From Acidisarcina polymorpha (GTDB taxonomy: Bacteria > Acidobacteriota > Terriglobia > Terriglobales > Acidobacteriaceae): a stretch of 64,000 nt of DNA. A model generated the notes under the pieces. The model was not told where the DNA came from and did not search any database. It saw nothing but the letters and a program-made list of their open reading frames with translations. Location of the stretch: positions 2,728,001-2,792,000 of the forward strand of contig NZ_CP030840.1 in assembly GCF_003330725.1 (NCBI RefSeq), in the 5' to 3' direction. Shown piece by piece: positions 27,003 through 36,610 of the stretch (positions within the stretch are counted from its first letter, which is position 1; every line of letters starts with the position of its first letter). Made by a program: the position numbers and the translations under genes.

Positions 27003-27121
27003 CGATAACGCACTAGAGTCCTAGGTGGAGCATACGCTTGTCAAGCGATTTCCACTTTGGAGGAGCCAACGTATCCGAGTATCCACGTTCGAAAACCAGC
27101 GGTCCCTAGGCCTGGAGCGGT

Positions 27122-30100
27122 TTACCAGCTCTTTTTGATCAAACCGTCCACTGCGAAACCGCCATTCTGGTCTCGGGTCCCACTTACCGCAATTTTCGGC
27201 GTTAGCTGGTACTGGCCCTGAATCGTCTGATTCTGGGTCGACGCGACATTGCTAGAGAAGGTGATGAACAGATTCCCCGTAACCCGCTGCTGGATGGTGA
27301 TGTTTGCGCCAGGAGGTCCTTGACTGGTTCCTCCCGCCAATACCGGACTAATCGAAAGCTGAGAAATGCCGGCGATCTTTGAGACACGACTGGTTACCTG
27401 GTTGCTCACCTGGGAGGCGATCAATGACTCGGCTGCCTGATTCGCCGGGGTCGACGGATTGGCTGCATTGGCTTCGGTTGTTTTGCCGAAGGCCAACAAG
27501 TTGATAATGTCCGCAGAAGGCAGCGCCGGATCGGAGCTGTAGTTCGTCCGTAATTGATCGATGGGACCATTAAACCGCAGATAGACGCTGTATTCCTGGA
27601 TGTTGGTGTAGAGCGTGAGGTTGAGGACCGGCTGAGTTTCGGACGGATTGACGAACTCGATGGTGCCGCCATTCAGCACGAATCTTTCTCCGTTGAGGAT
27701 CACGTCGCCATTGTTGAGGTTAACCCGGCCCAGGATGACGGGATCTGCTGCCGTGCCGCGCACCTGCAGGTTCGCTGAACCGTTGATGCTTACGGTTCGG
27801 CTTACAAGATTGACGTCGTTCGTTGAATGTACGGCCAGGTTCAATTGCAGATTTTGACTGAAGCCCTGGCTGGGCGGAAGAGTGATCCCGCCGGAGAATT
27901 GGCTGATGAAGTTAGTCAGATCGAAGGCCGGGGTAAACGAGATGTCCGATAAGCTGACCGATCCGCCAAGCAGCGCATTATCGGTCGATCCGGTAAGCGT
28001 CACGTTAGCATCGACGCCTTCCCGAACTCCTTGTGGATAGAGCATGCGGACGCCCTTGGCAGCCAGCCCCAAATCGAACTGGATGGCAGGTTGATAGGTG
28101 ACGCCGCCTTGCGCGGTGACCTTGCCTCCCCCAACGGTTCCCTCGAAGCTGCTAATGTTCAGCCGATTCTTCGTCAGGGTCAACACGCCGTTGCCGTGTT
28201 GGAGCCCGATGGGCAGGTCCCCGGAGGAGAAGCTAGCGTCCACTATGTTGACTTGTCCACCTATATTCGAGCTGCTAGGCGCTCCGTAGGAATTGATGTC
28301 GAATTTGATCTGACCCGAGGTCCTTATGTCAGGGCTGAAGAGCTGCGCCAACTGGAGATTGACGGAGCCCAGCAGCAGAGCCGAGATTGGCGGGTTGGGT
28401 TGTACGGGGAACGACGCCTGGAGCTGAAGATCGGTGTCCGTTCCGCGAATGCCGAATCGCTGCAAGGAAACGATATTGTCCTTGTAATCGATGTGAATCG
28501 GAGCGGCAGCGGCCAATTGGAGCGTCTTCTGATAAGCCACCTTCAACACCGGAATCGTGACGTGGGCCTCTAGGCGTTTCTGGTCTTTGAGCGGTCCATT
28601 TAGCGTTGCATGGAGCTCAGTTTCTCCGCTGACATCAGCTGCTTGCGCCGGAGCGTACGCCGCCAATATCGGCTGCAAGGGAATCGATTGAGTGTCGATC
28701 GATGCCTCTGCCGGGTAGTCGCCGGTTAGGGCGACCTTGGCTACTGCCCGAAGAGAGCTATTCACAGCTGAGCAGATCAGGTTTGCATTCGCTAGATGAT
28801 TCGCGAGGTTCACGTGCAGATTGGAATTGCTGAAGGTCTGCCCCTGGACGATGAGTTGTGGGATGTTGAGAGTGGCATCAAGTCCAGGATTGTCAAACGT
28901 TCCTTGTCCACTTGCATTCGCAGAGAGCGTGCCGGTCGCATTGATGCTCTTGCTTTTCACGCTCTGCAGCTGACCCAGCTGGAGTCCGGTGGCGGTCAGC
29001 TGTGCCGTGTAGGTTTTGTTCCTGGGGCGAAGGCTGAAGCGGCTCTGAAGCTGACCGTCGATGACTTGGACTGCTAAGTCGCCGTGCAGTTCGTCTCCGG
29101 CGCCAGCGAAGGAGAGATTCGCCGAATCGATTGGCTGTTCATAGACGACAGTCCTCCCGAGCGACACGGTTCCTTGTCCCTGGGGGCTTAGCTGGGTGCC
29201 ATGCACATTCACATTTGCGTTGAGAGTTCCGGTCACCGGCACTTGGGAGCCAGCGATCCTGGCAAGATCCGCGAGACTCAGCTCGCTCGCCTGGAGTCTG
29301 AGGCCGAGCTGGCTGGTTGGAGTGAAAGACCAGTGGGAGAGCGCGGTGTTGGCGTTGAAATGGATCCGGCCGCGAGAGGCAAGCTGTAACTCCGCATTTG
29401 TCAGCCCAGCGCCGGTCGGGCTTAGGTCGACGGTACTTTGCAGCTGTTTGATGCCGGCTCCCCTGATGAGAACGTTGGAGGCGGAGAGGCGTCCGGCCAG
29501 GTGGGGAGCCTTGGTTGTCCCATGGATCGTCCCTTGAAACGAGGCAGCTCCGGCCAGATCCAACTGCGGGGCTGGGCCGTTTGACGGTGGCGGTTCAAAG
29601 ACACGGGCGATGACCTCGACCTCGTGCAGGTCCCTCGCTTCGAGACTGACGTTCAGGTTGGACGTGTTGCTCATGACCCCATCTACGGTCAATGTTGTGT
29701 GAGGGGTCCGAAGATAACTTCTGGATAAGGACAGCTGGTTCCCGCGACCGATATATCTTGCATGGATAACACTGTCGACTGGAATTGCTTGAGCGACTGG
29801 AATTGCTTGAGCGACCGGGAGTGCTTGGGGATTGCCAGCTGGGGCGGCTCCGGCGACGCCGCCGGTGATCGTGGACTGCGCTGTGGCTACCAGATCGTCG
29901 AGTGTCTTTCCCCAGTTCGCGTTTGCATCTGCGTTGAGCACTCCATTGAGAGTGGCCCCGTTAGGGAGCGCAGAACCCTGGACCGCGTGGTTGAGCTCTC
30001 GCAGCGATAATCCCTGAAGAGTGGCCTGCACCTGGGTGTGCGAATCGCCTCCCATTTTGGTCATCTTCCCACTGCCGCTCAGGCGTCCACCGAGAATCTC

Positions 30101-31186
30101 CAGGTGGAAATCTTGAAGAGCTGCATCGCCATTTTCCAGCGAGTAATGCCCCAGCAGGTCCGTGGCTTGCATACGCAGGGAGGGAGTGCTGAGATCCAGC
30201 CGCTGACTACTAACATCTCCCTTCAAGTCGATAGAATCAATCATCGCTAGATTCGGAGTTTGTTGGTAGTGCGCTGAGCCGGTTGCACGAACGATCCCGG
30301 TAGGTATGGAGGGATTGTTCAGGATCTGCCGAAACTCGCTTGTATCCAGGAGGGCGTCGTAATGCGCCCGGAGATCCGGCTTGGCATAATTCTCCAGGTC
30401 AGCAGTTACCACCAACTGCGACGGGCCGCTGGTCAGCTTTGCCTCTTTGAGAACGAATCCGCTTGGCGTGGCTTCAAATTGCGCCTCCAGATTGTGGGGA
30501 ATCTGCTGCAGAGCGCCGGAGGTGAGGCGGCCGTTCGAGTAAGCAAGCCGGCCGGAGTACTTCTGCGACGCGGCATCGAAAGTGGCGTTGAAGACCAGGT
30601 CATGTAAGTCCGCATCGAGGTCGCTTTGACGGTTGTTGTAGAACGCCTCGCCGCGGTCAAGGACGGCGTGACGGATGCCCAGATCGAAGAGGCTTGTTTG
30701 ACTGCCGCTCGAGCCGGAACTCTTGATTGTCGGGATATTAGAGCGGCCGTTCGCGTCGGTTGTCACTTTGACGACGGGGCGGTCAATGCGCAAAGTATCG
30801 AGATACCACTGTCTGCGAAAGGCGGATACGATTTTCACGCCCACTTCGGCGTGTTCGACTTGAAGGATCGGAGGGTCCGGATAAGGGTTTGCGCCGTGAA
30901 CCGTGATGCCATAGAGATCGAGGCTTAGATGAGACAAGCGAAGAGTGAAGTTCTGCAGCTGCACTTGCACACCCAAGGTTTCGCTGGCTTGCTGCTGAAC
31001 CTTATCGATCAAGTAACGATGAAATCGAGCGCTATGGAGAATACCAGCTAGAGTGAGAGCGATCAGCAGTACGAGCAGTGCGGAAGAGGCTGCGATCCAG
31101 CCGCCGATTCTCAGCCATAGCGGGGTCTTCTGTTGCTGGCGTTCTGATGGGGATAGATTTCCTTGAGGAGAGTAGCCAGTGTTCAC
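27122..31186 (-). CDS. tamB: TamB-like translocation and assembly module protein (DUF490)
   Basis: Large inner-membrane-anchored protein that spans the periplasm and serves outer-membrane protein or lipid delivery with TamA. 1354 residues carry one N-terminal signal anchor (about 27-50, IAASSALLVLLIALTLAGIL), then a very long beta-rich, AsmA-like body of short repeats. The conserved DUF490 C-terminus contains FVNPSETQPVLNLTLYTNI, RTNYSSDPALPSADIINLLAFGK and ...TIQGQYQLTPKIAVSGTRDQNGG. The GTG at 31186 has GAGGT upstream. Only 11 bases separate it from the end of the TamA-like gene, so the two are co-transcribed. A short hexapeptide repeat (VAQAIP) sits near residue 460. Confidence 0.9.
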   Translation of the reverse strand: MNTGYSPQGNLSPSERQQQKTPLWLRIGGWIAASSALLVLLIALTLAGILHSARFHRYLIDKVQQQASETLGVQVQLQNFTLRLSHLSLDLYGITVHGANPYPDPPILQVEHAEVGVKIVSAFRRQWYLDTLRIDRPVVKVTTDANGRSNIPTIKSSGSSGSQTSLFDLGIRHAVLDRGEAFYNNRQSDLDADLHDLVFNATFDAASQKYSGRLAYSNGRLTSGALQQIPHNLEAQFEATPSGFVLKEAKLTSGPSQLVVTADLENYAKPDLRAHYDALLDTSEFRQILNNPSIPTGIVRATGSAHYQQTPNLAMIDSIDLKGDVSSQRLDLSTPSLRMQATDLLGHYSLENGDAALQDFHLEILGGRLSGSGKMTKMGGDSHTQVQATLQGLSLRELNHAVQGSALPNGATLNGVLNADANANWGKTLDDLVATAQSTITGGVAGAAPAGNPQALPVAQAIPVAQAIPVDSVIHARYIGRGNQLSLSRSYLRTPHTTLTVDGVMSNTSNLNVSLEARDLHEVEVIARVFEPPPSNGPAPQLDLAGAASFQGTIHGTTKAPHLAGRLSASNVLIRGAGIKQLQSTVDLSPTGAGLTNAELQLASRGRIHFNANTALSHWSFTPTSQLGLRLQASELSLADLARIAGSQVPVTGTLNANVNVHGTQLSPQGQGTVSLGRTVVYEQPIDSANLSFAGAGDELHGDLAVQVIDGQLQSRFSLRPRNKTYTAQLTATGLQLGQLQSVKSKSINATGTLSANASGQGTFDNPGLDATLNIPQLIVQGQTFSNSNLHVNLANHLANANLICSAVNSSLRAVAKVALTGDYPAEASIDTQSIPLQPILAAYAPAQAADVSGETELHATLNGPLKDQKRLEAHVTIPVLKVAYQKTLQLAAAAPIHIDYKDNIVSLQRFGIRGTDTDLQLQASFPVQPNPPISALLLGSVNLQLAQLFSPDIRTSGQIKFDINSYGAPSSSNIGGQVNIVDASFSSGDLPIGLQHGNGVLTLTKNRLNISSFEGTVGGGKVTAQGGVTYQPAIQFDLGLAAKGVRMLYPQGVREGVDANVTLTGSTDNALLGGSVSLSDISFTPAFDLTNFISQFSGGITLPPSQGFSQNLQLNLAVHSTNDVNLVSRTVSINGSANLQVRGTAADPVILGRVNLNNGDVILNGERFVLNGGTIEFVNPSETQPVLNLTLYTNIQEYSVYLRFNGPIDQLRTNYSSDPALPSADIINLLAFGKTTEANAANPSTPANQAAESLIASQVSNQVTSRVSKIAGISQLSISPVLAGGTSQGPPGANITIQQRVTGNLFITFSSNVASTQNQTIQGQYQLTPKIAVSGTRDQNGGFAVDGLIKKSW
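29777..29830 (-). repeat. 18-bp tandem repeat inside tamB
   Basis: Two identical 18-bp units (29777-29794, 29795-29812) and a third degenerate copy (29813-29830). They encode PVAQAI-type hexapeptide repeats in a linker of the TamB-like protein. In-frame copy-number change would not break the gene. Confidence 0.8.
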
Positions 31187-31197
31187 GAGTACCTCGC

Positions 31198-34167
31198 TTA
31201 AAACGCTTGTCCAATGCTGATGAAGTATTGCGTCGCTTGAATGCCGGGAATCGGATTGAGATTTCTGCCAAGGTCGATACGCACCGGACCAACTGGTGTT
31301 GCATATCGTAGGCCCAATCCCACGTTATTGGTGTAGAGCGAAGTGAAGTCATGAAAGCCAACCAGAGGAAAGACGTTGCCTCCGTCGTAAAAACCAACCA
31401 CCCCGAGACCCTTCTTGATTGGGAGCGGAACGCGCAGCTCGGAATTGATCAAAAGCAATTCGTTGCCCCCGCTTGGTACCTGGATGAAAGTACAGTCTGT
31501 CGTAGACCCGCTGCTACAAGCGGGAATCTTTCTCTGCGGGCCCGCTCCATCGAGAGGGAAGCCGCGCAGGGTGTTGCCTCCCCCGGTAAAGAAGGACTCG
31601 CTCAAAGGCACACGGCTGTTGGAGAAGGGTTGAGCAAGACCGATGCGGAGGCTGTTCGCCCAAACAATGCCATGACGGAGCGGCCTGAAATAGGCCAACT
31701 GCGCGGTCAACTTAGCGAAGTCGACGCTCGAGCCAAGCTTCGTGGAGTTGAAGTCAAACTCGACTGTCTGTAGGACTCCCTTGTGTTCATCCAGGGTGTT
31801 ATCGCGGGTATCGCGGGTGAGGTTAGCTGCGATCGTCGAGAGCCGAACATGCTGGTCTTGTGGTAAGACCAATTGCGGTATCTCGATCCTGGTCAGGTCG
31901 GTCTTGCTATAGCTATAGCGGAGAAAGAGGATGTCTGCATTTGCCTTGTCGAGGCTGCGCTGTACCTGATAACTGCCGAGGAACACCTGGGAAGAGAATA
32001 TCGGATTCTCCTCGTTGCGTTCGGCGGAGATCGATGCTGTGGACTTCCATGGAGACCAGCGAAAATTGGGATCGATATAGTAAGCCGCGCCCCGCTGATC
32101 GAGGCGTCCGGCGAAGCCAGTAAAGGACAGCGTCTCCCCTTTGCCTCGAAAGTTGTTGCGGGTGTACTGAAATGTTCCTCGCGGTCCATAGAAGGTCGTC
32201 TGACTGGTGGTAAAAGTAGAGGGTAGTCCCACGGGAGGCAGGTTCGGCAGGGCCACCGTGCCGCTCGGTACGCTGCCGCCACGATTGATAAATTCGAATC
32301 CAAATCCGTAGGTAATCTGGTTTTTCTGCGCCTCGTGGACCTTGACTAATACATCTTCCTGGGTCTGGGTGGTGATGGTTCTTTTTGGATCTACCTCGGC
32401 CCAGTCGAAGACGCCGGTGTGGTTATACAACTGGCTCTCTGCCGTAAGCAGCTCGGTTTCAGTAAGCGGCTGTTCCCCTTTGATTGCGGCTACGTCCTGA
32501 TCGATAAGCCGCTGCTGGGTGTCGACTCGGCCAAGCGTGTAAACATTCGATGCATAGACTCGTGGTCCCTCGTAGATGTGGTAGATGACGTCGATATGAT
32601 GAGGATCATTCTTCGAGACCACTTTCGCTGTTTCCCTGAAAGTTGAGGTGAGATAGCCGGCTTTGAGATAGTTCGCAACGATGTTCGCGCGGTCGCTCTG
32701 CACAAGGCTCTGAGAATAGGGCTTGCCGGGCGCCAGCTGCAATCCTTTTGGGGCGAAGCTGGTTTCAGGAAAGGTGGTTGCACCCTCGATTTTCAGAGAG
32801 TTGACGATGTCGCGCGGGCCTTCATCGACAACAAAGACGACCTTGATCGCAGGTCCATCATTGACGACTTTAGAGGCTACTTGTACGCTGCTGTAGCCCT
32901 GAGCCTGGTAGACCGCTTCGAGGTTCTTAACGCTGGACCTCACCAGCTTTTCGCTGAAATTGCCAGGGGAAAAGGGATGGGACTTCTGTACGGTAAGGCG
33001 CGAGGTCAAATCGGAGGAGGGGAGGTGAGTATTTCCGGAGACACTGACCTCAGAGACCTTGCGCTTCTTTTCCTTGCTGATGCGGTAGACGATGGTGTCG
33101 CCAGTAGCTAATATCTTGCTATCTGAATCGACTTTGACGTCAAAGAACCCTTTCGCCTGGAAGTAGGAGATCAGCGCCTCCCGGCCTTCCTGTACTGATT
33201 CTTCGTCAACAGCGATGCCTTGATAGACGGGGAGCAGCGACTTGCGAGTCCAACTCCAAAGGTGAGCGCCCTCTAAGTCGACGTGAACCACAGGTCCGGG
33301 ATGGACGCTGAAGTGGATGTCTGCCTGATTCGTATCCTGATGAAACTCCGCACCGGCCAACTCCACTTCGGCGTTAAGCCGGCCACGCTTCTGTAATTGG
33401 GTTTGAAGATAAAGGGCTGCTTTCGACAGAGTGGTACGGCGATAGGTCTTGCCGGTCCGGATGGCCGCACCTCGTCCGCGGGCGATCAAGGTCGCGAGGC
33501 TGGCCTTGATTCTTGCCGCTTCTTCAGCAGTGACGCCATCGACAACGATGTTCCCAAACTTCGCCCGGCGGTTGAGGGTGACGTGGAAGTCCACGTTGGC
33601 GACGCCGACCTGGGAGTCTACCTTCACTTCCGACTTCACCTCGGCTTCAAAGTAGCCTTCCTGCCGGAAGAAGTTGATCAGGCTCTGGCGGTCGCGCTCG
33701 ATATCCAGGGCATCGAAAGGCGCCTGGGACGGGAAGTCCGCCACCTGCACCAGGCGGGAGTAGGCAAACTGCTCCGCGCCGGGAAATCGAAAGATCCCAA
33801 TATAAATGGCCGGCTCGAGAACCAGGAGGACACGAACACCGTTGGGTTCAGGTTGTACCTGGAGCTGCACTTCCTTGAATTTTCCTGAAGCCTTGACCGC
33901 CGCCACTGTCTGGTCCAGCTTCTCCTGGGAGAAGGGCTGTCCGTCTTTTTGCGCGAACATCGGCGCAAAGTCGGAGTTCTGCAGATCCGGACGTCCTGCG
34001 ATCTCCACCGAAGTGACATTTTGGCCCTCGTAGGAGGACAAGGTCTGGGCTGTCGCTGCTCCGGTCTTTGGGACCTCTTGAGAAGTCTTCGTCTGAGCGG
34101 GAAGGTCTCGGATCAGCAGCAAGACCGCGCAGAGAAGACCGAAATGAAGAATTCGCCTGCGGACCAT
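31198..34167 (-). CDS. TamA/BamA-family outer-membrane assembly protein
   Basis: Omp85-superfamily outer-membrane protein with periplasmic POTRA domains and a C-terminal 16-stranded barrel. The chosen start is ATG 34167 (MVRRRILHFGLLCAVLLLIRDLPAQ), which begins with a signal peptide and has GAAGAGA upstream. Starts further up would overlap the YihY gene and add 59 unconvincing residues. About 989 residues follow: several POTRA repeats (VTSVEIAGRPDLQ, ..VSEVSVSGNTHLPSSDL, ..IVNSLKIEGATTFPE), then a barrel with GPRGTFQYTRNNFRGKGETLSF and the signature end FFTGGGNTLRGFPLDGAGP ... GLGLRYATPVGPVRIDLGRNLN. With tamB next door, it is the TamA of this system. Confidence 0.9.
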   Translation of the reverse strand: MVRRRILHFGLLCAVLLLIRDLPAQTKTSQEVPKTGAATAQTLSSYEGQNVTSVEIAGRPDLQNSDFAPMFAQKDGQPFSQEKLDQTVAAVKASGKFKEVQLQVQPEPNGVRVLLVLEPAIYIGIFRFPGAEQFAYSRLVQVADFPSQAPFDALDIERDRQSLINFFRQEGYFEAEVKSEVKVDSQVGVANVDFHVTLNRRAKFGNIVVDGVTAEEAARIKASLATLIARGRGAAIRTGKTYRRTTLSKAALYLQTQLQKRGRLNAEVELAGAEFHQDTNQADIHFSVHPGPVVHVDLEGAHLWSWTRKSLLPVYQGIAVDEESVQEGREALISYFQAKGFFDVKVDSDSKILATGDTIVYRISKEKKRKVSEVSVSGNTHLPSSDLTSRLTVQKSHPFSPGNFSEKLVRSSVKNLEAVYQAQGYSSVQVASKVVNDGPAIKVVFVVDEGPRDIVNSLKIEGATTFPETSFAPKGLQLAPGKPYSQSLVQSDRANIVANYLKAGYLTSTFRETAKVVSKNDPHHIDVIYHIYEGPRVYASNVYTLGRVDTQQRLIDQDVAAIKGEQPLTETELLTAESQLYNHTGVFDWAEVDPKRTITTQTQEDVLVKVHEAQKNQITYGFGFEFINRGGSVPSGTVALPNLPPVGLPSTFTTSQTTFYGPRGTFQYTRNNFRGKGETLSFTGFAGRLDQRGAAYYIDPNFRWSPWKSTASISAERNEENPIFSSQVFLGSYQVQRSLDKANADILFLRYSYSKTDLTRIEIPQLVLPQDQHVRLSTIAANLTRDTRDNTLDEHKGVLQTVEFDFNSTKLGSSVDFAKLTAQLAYFRPLRHGIVWANSLRIGLAQPFSNSRVPLSESFFTGGGNTLRGFPLDGAGPQRKIPACSSGSTTDCTFIQVPSGGNELLLINSELRVPLPIKKGLGVVGFYDGGNVFPLVGFHDFTSLYTNNVGLGLRYATPVGPVRIDLGRNLNPIPGIQATQYFISIGQAF

Positions 34168-34294
34168 TCTCTTCGTTCCCAGGCAAGTGCAAGTTGCGTA
34201 TGTGCGATGGAGCAGATAAGTACCCACTTTACTGGCAGCTAAGATGCTGAGGCTGGCTAAGCGGTTTGATCCTGAAGGATTCGGTGGGAGCGCG

Positions 34295-35323
34295 TCAGGA
34301 AGATGCACGATCTTCCACGGGAAAGGGAGTTGCTGGCGGTTCACAGCTGCCCTCTTCGAGGGACTGAAGGAGATGATTTTTTGCGGCGGCAGCTTCGATT
34401 TCGCTGTTTAGCTCGGCGCCGAGAAGGAGGGCAAGTCCGGAGATATAGAACCATGTCAGCAGGATGATGACCGCGCCCAGCGAGCCGTAGGTCAGCGAGT
34501 AGTTGTTGTAGAAGTGGAGATAAATCCGAAGGGTGAAGGAGGCGAGCAGCCAAGTGGCGATCCCGACCGCTCCTCCTGGGGTGAGCCAATGCCAACGACG
34601 CGTTTTCACGTCGGGCGCCCAATAGTAGATGACCGCAAACGACAAGACAAGCAAGGCGGTTGCGAAGGACCAGCCGGCCAACCTGACCACTGCCGCTGCG
34701 AGCGCGGCAAGCACCGGGTGAGACAGGCGTCTGTGGGCTAAGGCCGCGAAGAAATCCGCGCCGAGCAGCGATGTCAGTATCAATGAGACGAGGATGGTCA
34801 GCACAATCGTCAAGGCAATTGCGCAGATTCGTGCTTTGAAGAACGACCGTGATTCGCGAATTTTGTATACCGTGTTGAGGGTATCCTGGATGGCTGAGAT
34901 GCCCACCGAAGCTGACCAGATGGCGGCGATCAGCCCAAAGGTGACTTTGCCGGAGGTAGCGGCAGCAGCCGTCTCATTGTAGGTGTTCAGCACTGTCCCC
35001 ATGGCTGCAGTAGGAATCACTATCGAAAGATAGTGCAGCAGCTTGTCATATATGTGAGCGGCTGAATGCGCGGCGAGGCCAAGGATTGAGCTGGCGCTGA
35101 ATAAGGTCGGGAAGAGAGCGAACAGGAAGTAGAAGCCTAATTCGGCGGCCCGGCCAAAGAGGTTATCGGAGAGTAGCGATTTCCAAGTGTGGTCGGCGAT
35201 CACGCGCAGGGAGGTCCCTTGCAAATTCCAAAGAGAATGGAGGGGAGATCGAGAGACAAGCTCCCATACACGTTGCTGGAGGAGGCGTTGCGAGGTGTGG
35301 ATCGGAGTTTCAGCGCCGACCAT
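34295..35323 (-). CDS. YihY/BrkB-family inner-membrane protein
   Basis: Integral membrane protein with about six spans. Family hallmarks are DNLFGRAAELGFYFLFALFPTLF, GLIAAIWSASVGISAIQDTLNTVYKI, and near the end LRIYLHFYNNYSLTYGSLGAVIILLTWFYISGLALLLGAELN. The family (formerly 'RNase BN' by error) has members linked to envelope integrity and lipid transport with AsmA-type proteins. The gene lies 127 bases upstream of the TamA-like gene on the same strand, so a YihY-TamA-TamB unit is likely. The ATG at 35323 has no strong ribosome site. Confidence 0.92.
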   Translation of the reverse strand: MVGAETPIHTSQRLLQQRVWELVSRSPLHSLWNLQGTSLRVIADHTWKSLLSDNLFGRAAELGFYFLFALFPTLFSASSILGLAAHSAAHIYDKLLHYLSIVIPTAAMGTVLNTYNETAAAATSGKVTFGLIAAIWSASVGISAIQDTLNTVYKIRESRSFFKARICAIALTIVLTILVSLILTSLLGADFFAALAHRRLSHPVLAALAAAVVRLAGWSFATALLVLSFAVIYYWAPDVKTRRWHWLTPGGAVGIATWLLASFTLRIYLHFYNNYSLTYGSLGAVIILLTWFYISGLALLLGAELNSEIEAAAAKNHLLQSLEEGSCEPPATPFPVEDRASS

Positions 35324-36099
35324 AACGGGGGCCCAGAGAGAAGATTATCAACCTTTTGCGCTAGATGGATGCAGGAATGGCCCTCAAGGATAGCCGGTCC
35401 ACTTAGAAGATGATGGCCCCGTCAAAACAATCAAAGGCTCCTCTACAATCAAAGCCTCTTCTTCTGCTTGAGTGGTAGTCTGAGGCGCCCGCTCCATCAG
35501 AGAAGCCAGGACATCAAGGCACGACCAGCAGATCGCGCTCGCGCTCTGTCTCGAGAGGCAAGAGAGCAGCCGAAACTGCGTCAAGCAAGATTGAAGCCGG
35601 ACCGGTCATCCCAATCCAGACATGTCTCCAACTGCTAATGCTTCACTTTTGCCACCCTCCCGCGGTGAGGTCTTCATATAGCATCCAAGGCTTGACGAGA
35701 GAATCGCGAATTCAAGCATTGACAAGAAATCGAATCTCTCTTATTCTCCGATTCATGAGTCGTCACTTACAAGTTCGTTGTTGTCCTATCACACAGTTTC
35801 TTGTGTGCATGGCTATTGGCGACGCGTGTGTGACAGACTAACTCTGCAGCGATCTCGTAAGTGAGATAACCCCGCTCAGAATCAGAAGACGTCCCCAAGC
35901 TTCCCAAGCAGAACGATCTTAGCGTTCTGTGCCTGCACCGCCTCGACAAATCCGAATAGACCACGTCTTTCCGCAAAGTCTTTGGTGTCTTTGCGCCCGG
36001 GCTGGTTACTGCGATGCTAAGGCCGTCCGTCAGGCTCTTCAGCCTTGCTTTGTCTCGGATTCATGCGTCAACCGGCGGACTCCACCGAGGAGCAGAGGG
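35324..36099. other. Divergent intergenic region, no clear gene
   Basis: 776 bases between yihY (-) and the nine-gene envelope cluster (+). Short open frames here (for example 35384-35584 on the minus strand) resemble nothing known. An imperfect inverted repeat GAGAGAATCG (35697-35706) / CGAATCTCTC (35731-35740) overlaps the promoter described separately. The last 350 bases before 36100 contain no structure I recognise. Confidence 0.4.
35719..35747 (+). promoter_or_regulatory. Candidate sigma-70 promoter
   Basis: A perfect -35 TTGACA (35719-35724), 17-base spacer and TATTCT (35742-35747, four of six matches). It points toward the envelope cluster, whose first start is 350 bases on. The inverted repeat that ends at 35740 would place a bound regulator between the two hexamers. 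Confidence 0.45.
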
Positions 36100-36603
36100 A
36101 TGTTGAAGAGATTTGTAATAGCTATGATGCTCTCCACGGCTGCGTTTGCTCAGCAGGCGTCGAACGCAGCCACCGACGCTGAGGGTGCTCAGCATGCACC
36201 GGCCACCAAGGCCAAACAGCTTACCAACCAAGAGTTCGATACTTACCTTGCCCATCCAGAACAAGTCCTGTTGCTTGATGTGCGCAGACCGGACGAGATT
36301 TCGACCATTGGCGGCTTTCCCGTCTATCTCAGCATTCAAGCGAAAGATTTAAAGAACCATCTCGGTGAGATTCCGAAGGACCGGCCTATCATCACGGTCT
36401 CGAACCACGCGGCGCGCGCCAGCGTCGCTGCCGATCTTTTGGAAAGCAATGGCTTCAAAGTCCTCGGAGCAGTAGGCGCAGATACATATCAGAAAGCTGG
36501 AGGAGCCCTCGCGGTTAAGATTCCTATTCCGCCGCCGACGCCCGGAAGTAAGCCGAACACGGTCGGCTCGAACCCGCAGCCAGCACCTACGGGATCACAC
36601 TGA
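36100..36603 (+). CDS. Exported rhodanese-like protein lacking the catalytic cysteine
   Basis: 167 residues starting at ATG 36100, with GAGGAGCAGAGGG upstream and a signal peptide (MLKRFVIAMMLSTAAFAQ). The rhodanese fold is visible: LTNQEFDTYLAHPEQVLLLDVRRPDE, then the active-site loop, which here reads PIITVSNHAARASVAADLL. A serine stands where CxxGxR enzymes have the sulfur-carrying cysteine, so sulfurtransferase activity is unlikely and a binding role is more probable. The C-terminus is Pro/Gly-rich (PIPPPTPGSKPN). The haem-binding-type gene follows after 7 bases. It is the first gene of the nine-gene run to 44830. Confidence 0.85.
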   Translation: MLKRFVIAMMLSTAAFAQQASNAATDAEGAQHAPATKAKQLTNQEFDTYLAHPEQVLLLDVRRPDEISTIGGFPVYLSIQAKDLKNHLGEIPKDRPIITVSNHAARASVAADLLESNGFKVLGAVGADTYQKAGGALAVKIPIPPPTPGSKPNTVGSNPQPAPTGSH

Positions 36604-36610
36604 GCCTCCA

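Noticed and set aside
34168-34344. 59-residue N-terminal extension of the TamA-like protein
   Set aside because: It overlaps the YihY coding end, and a normal signal peptide begins at 34167.
35384-35584. 66-codon minus-strand frame downstream of the yihY promoter side
   Set aside because: Too short and unlike any family I know; no ribosome site.
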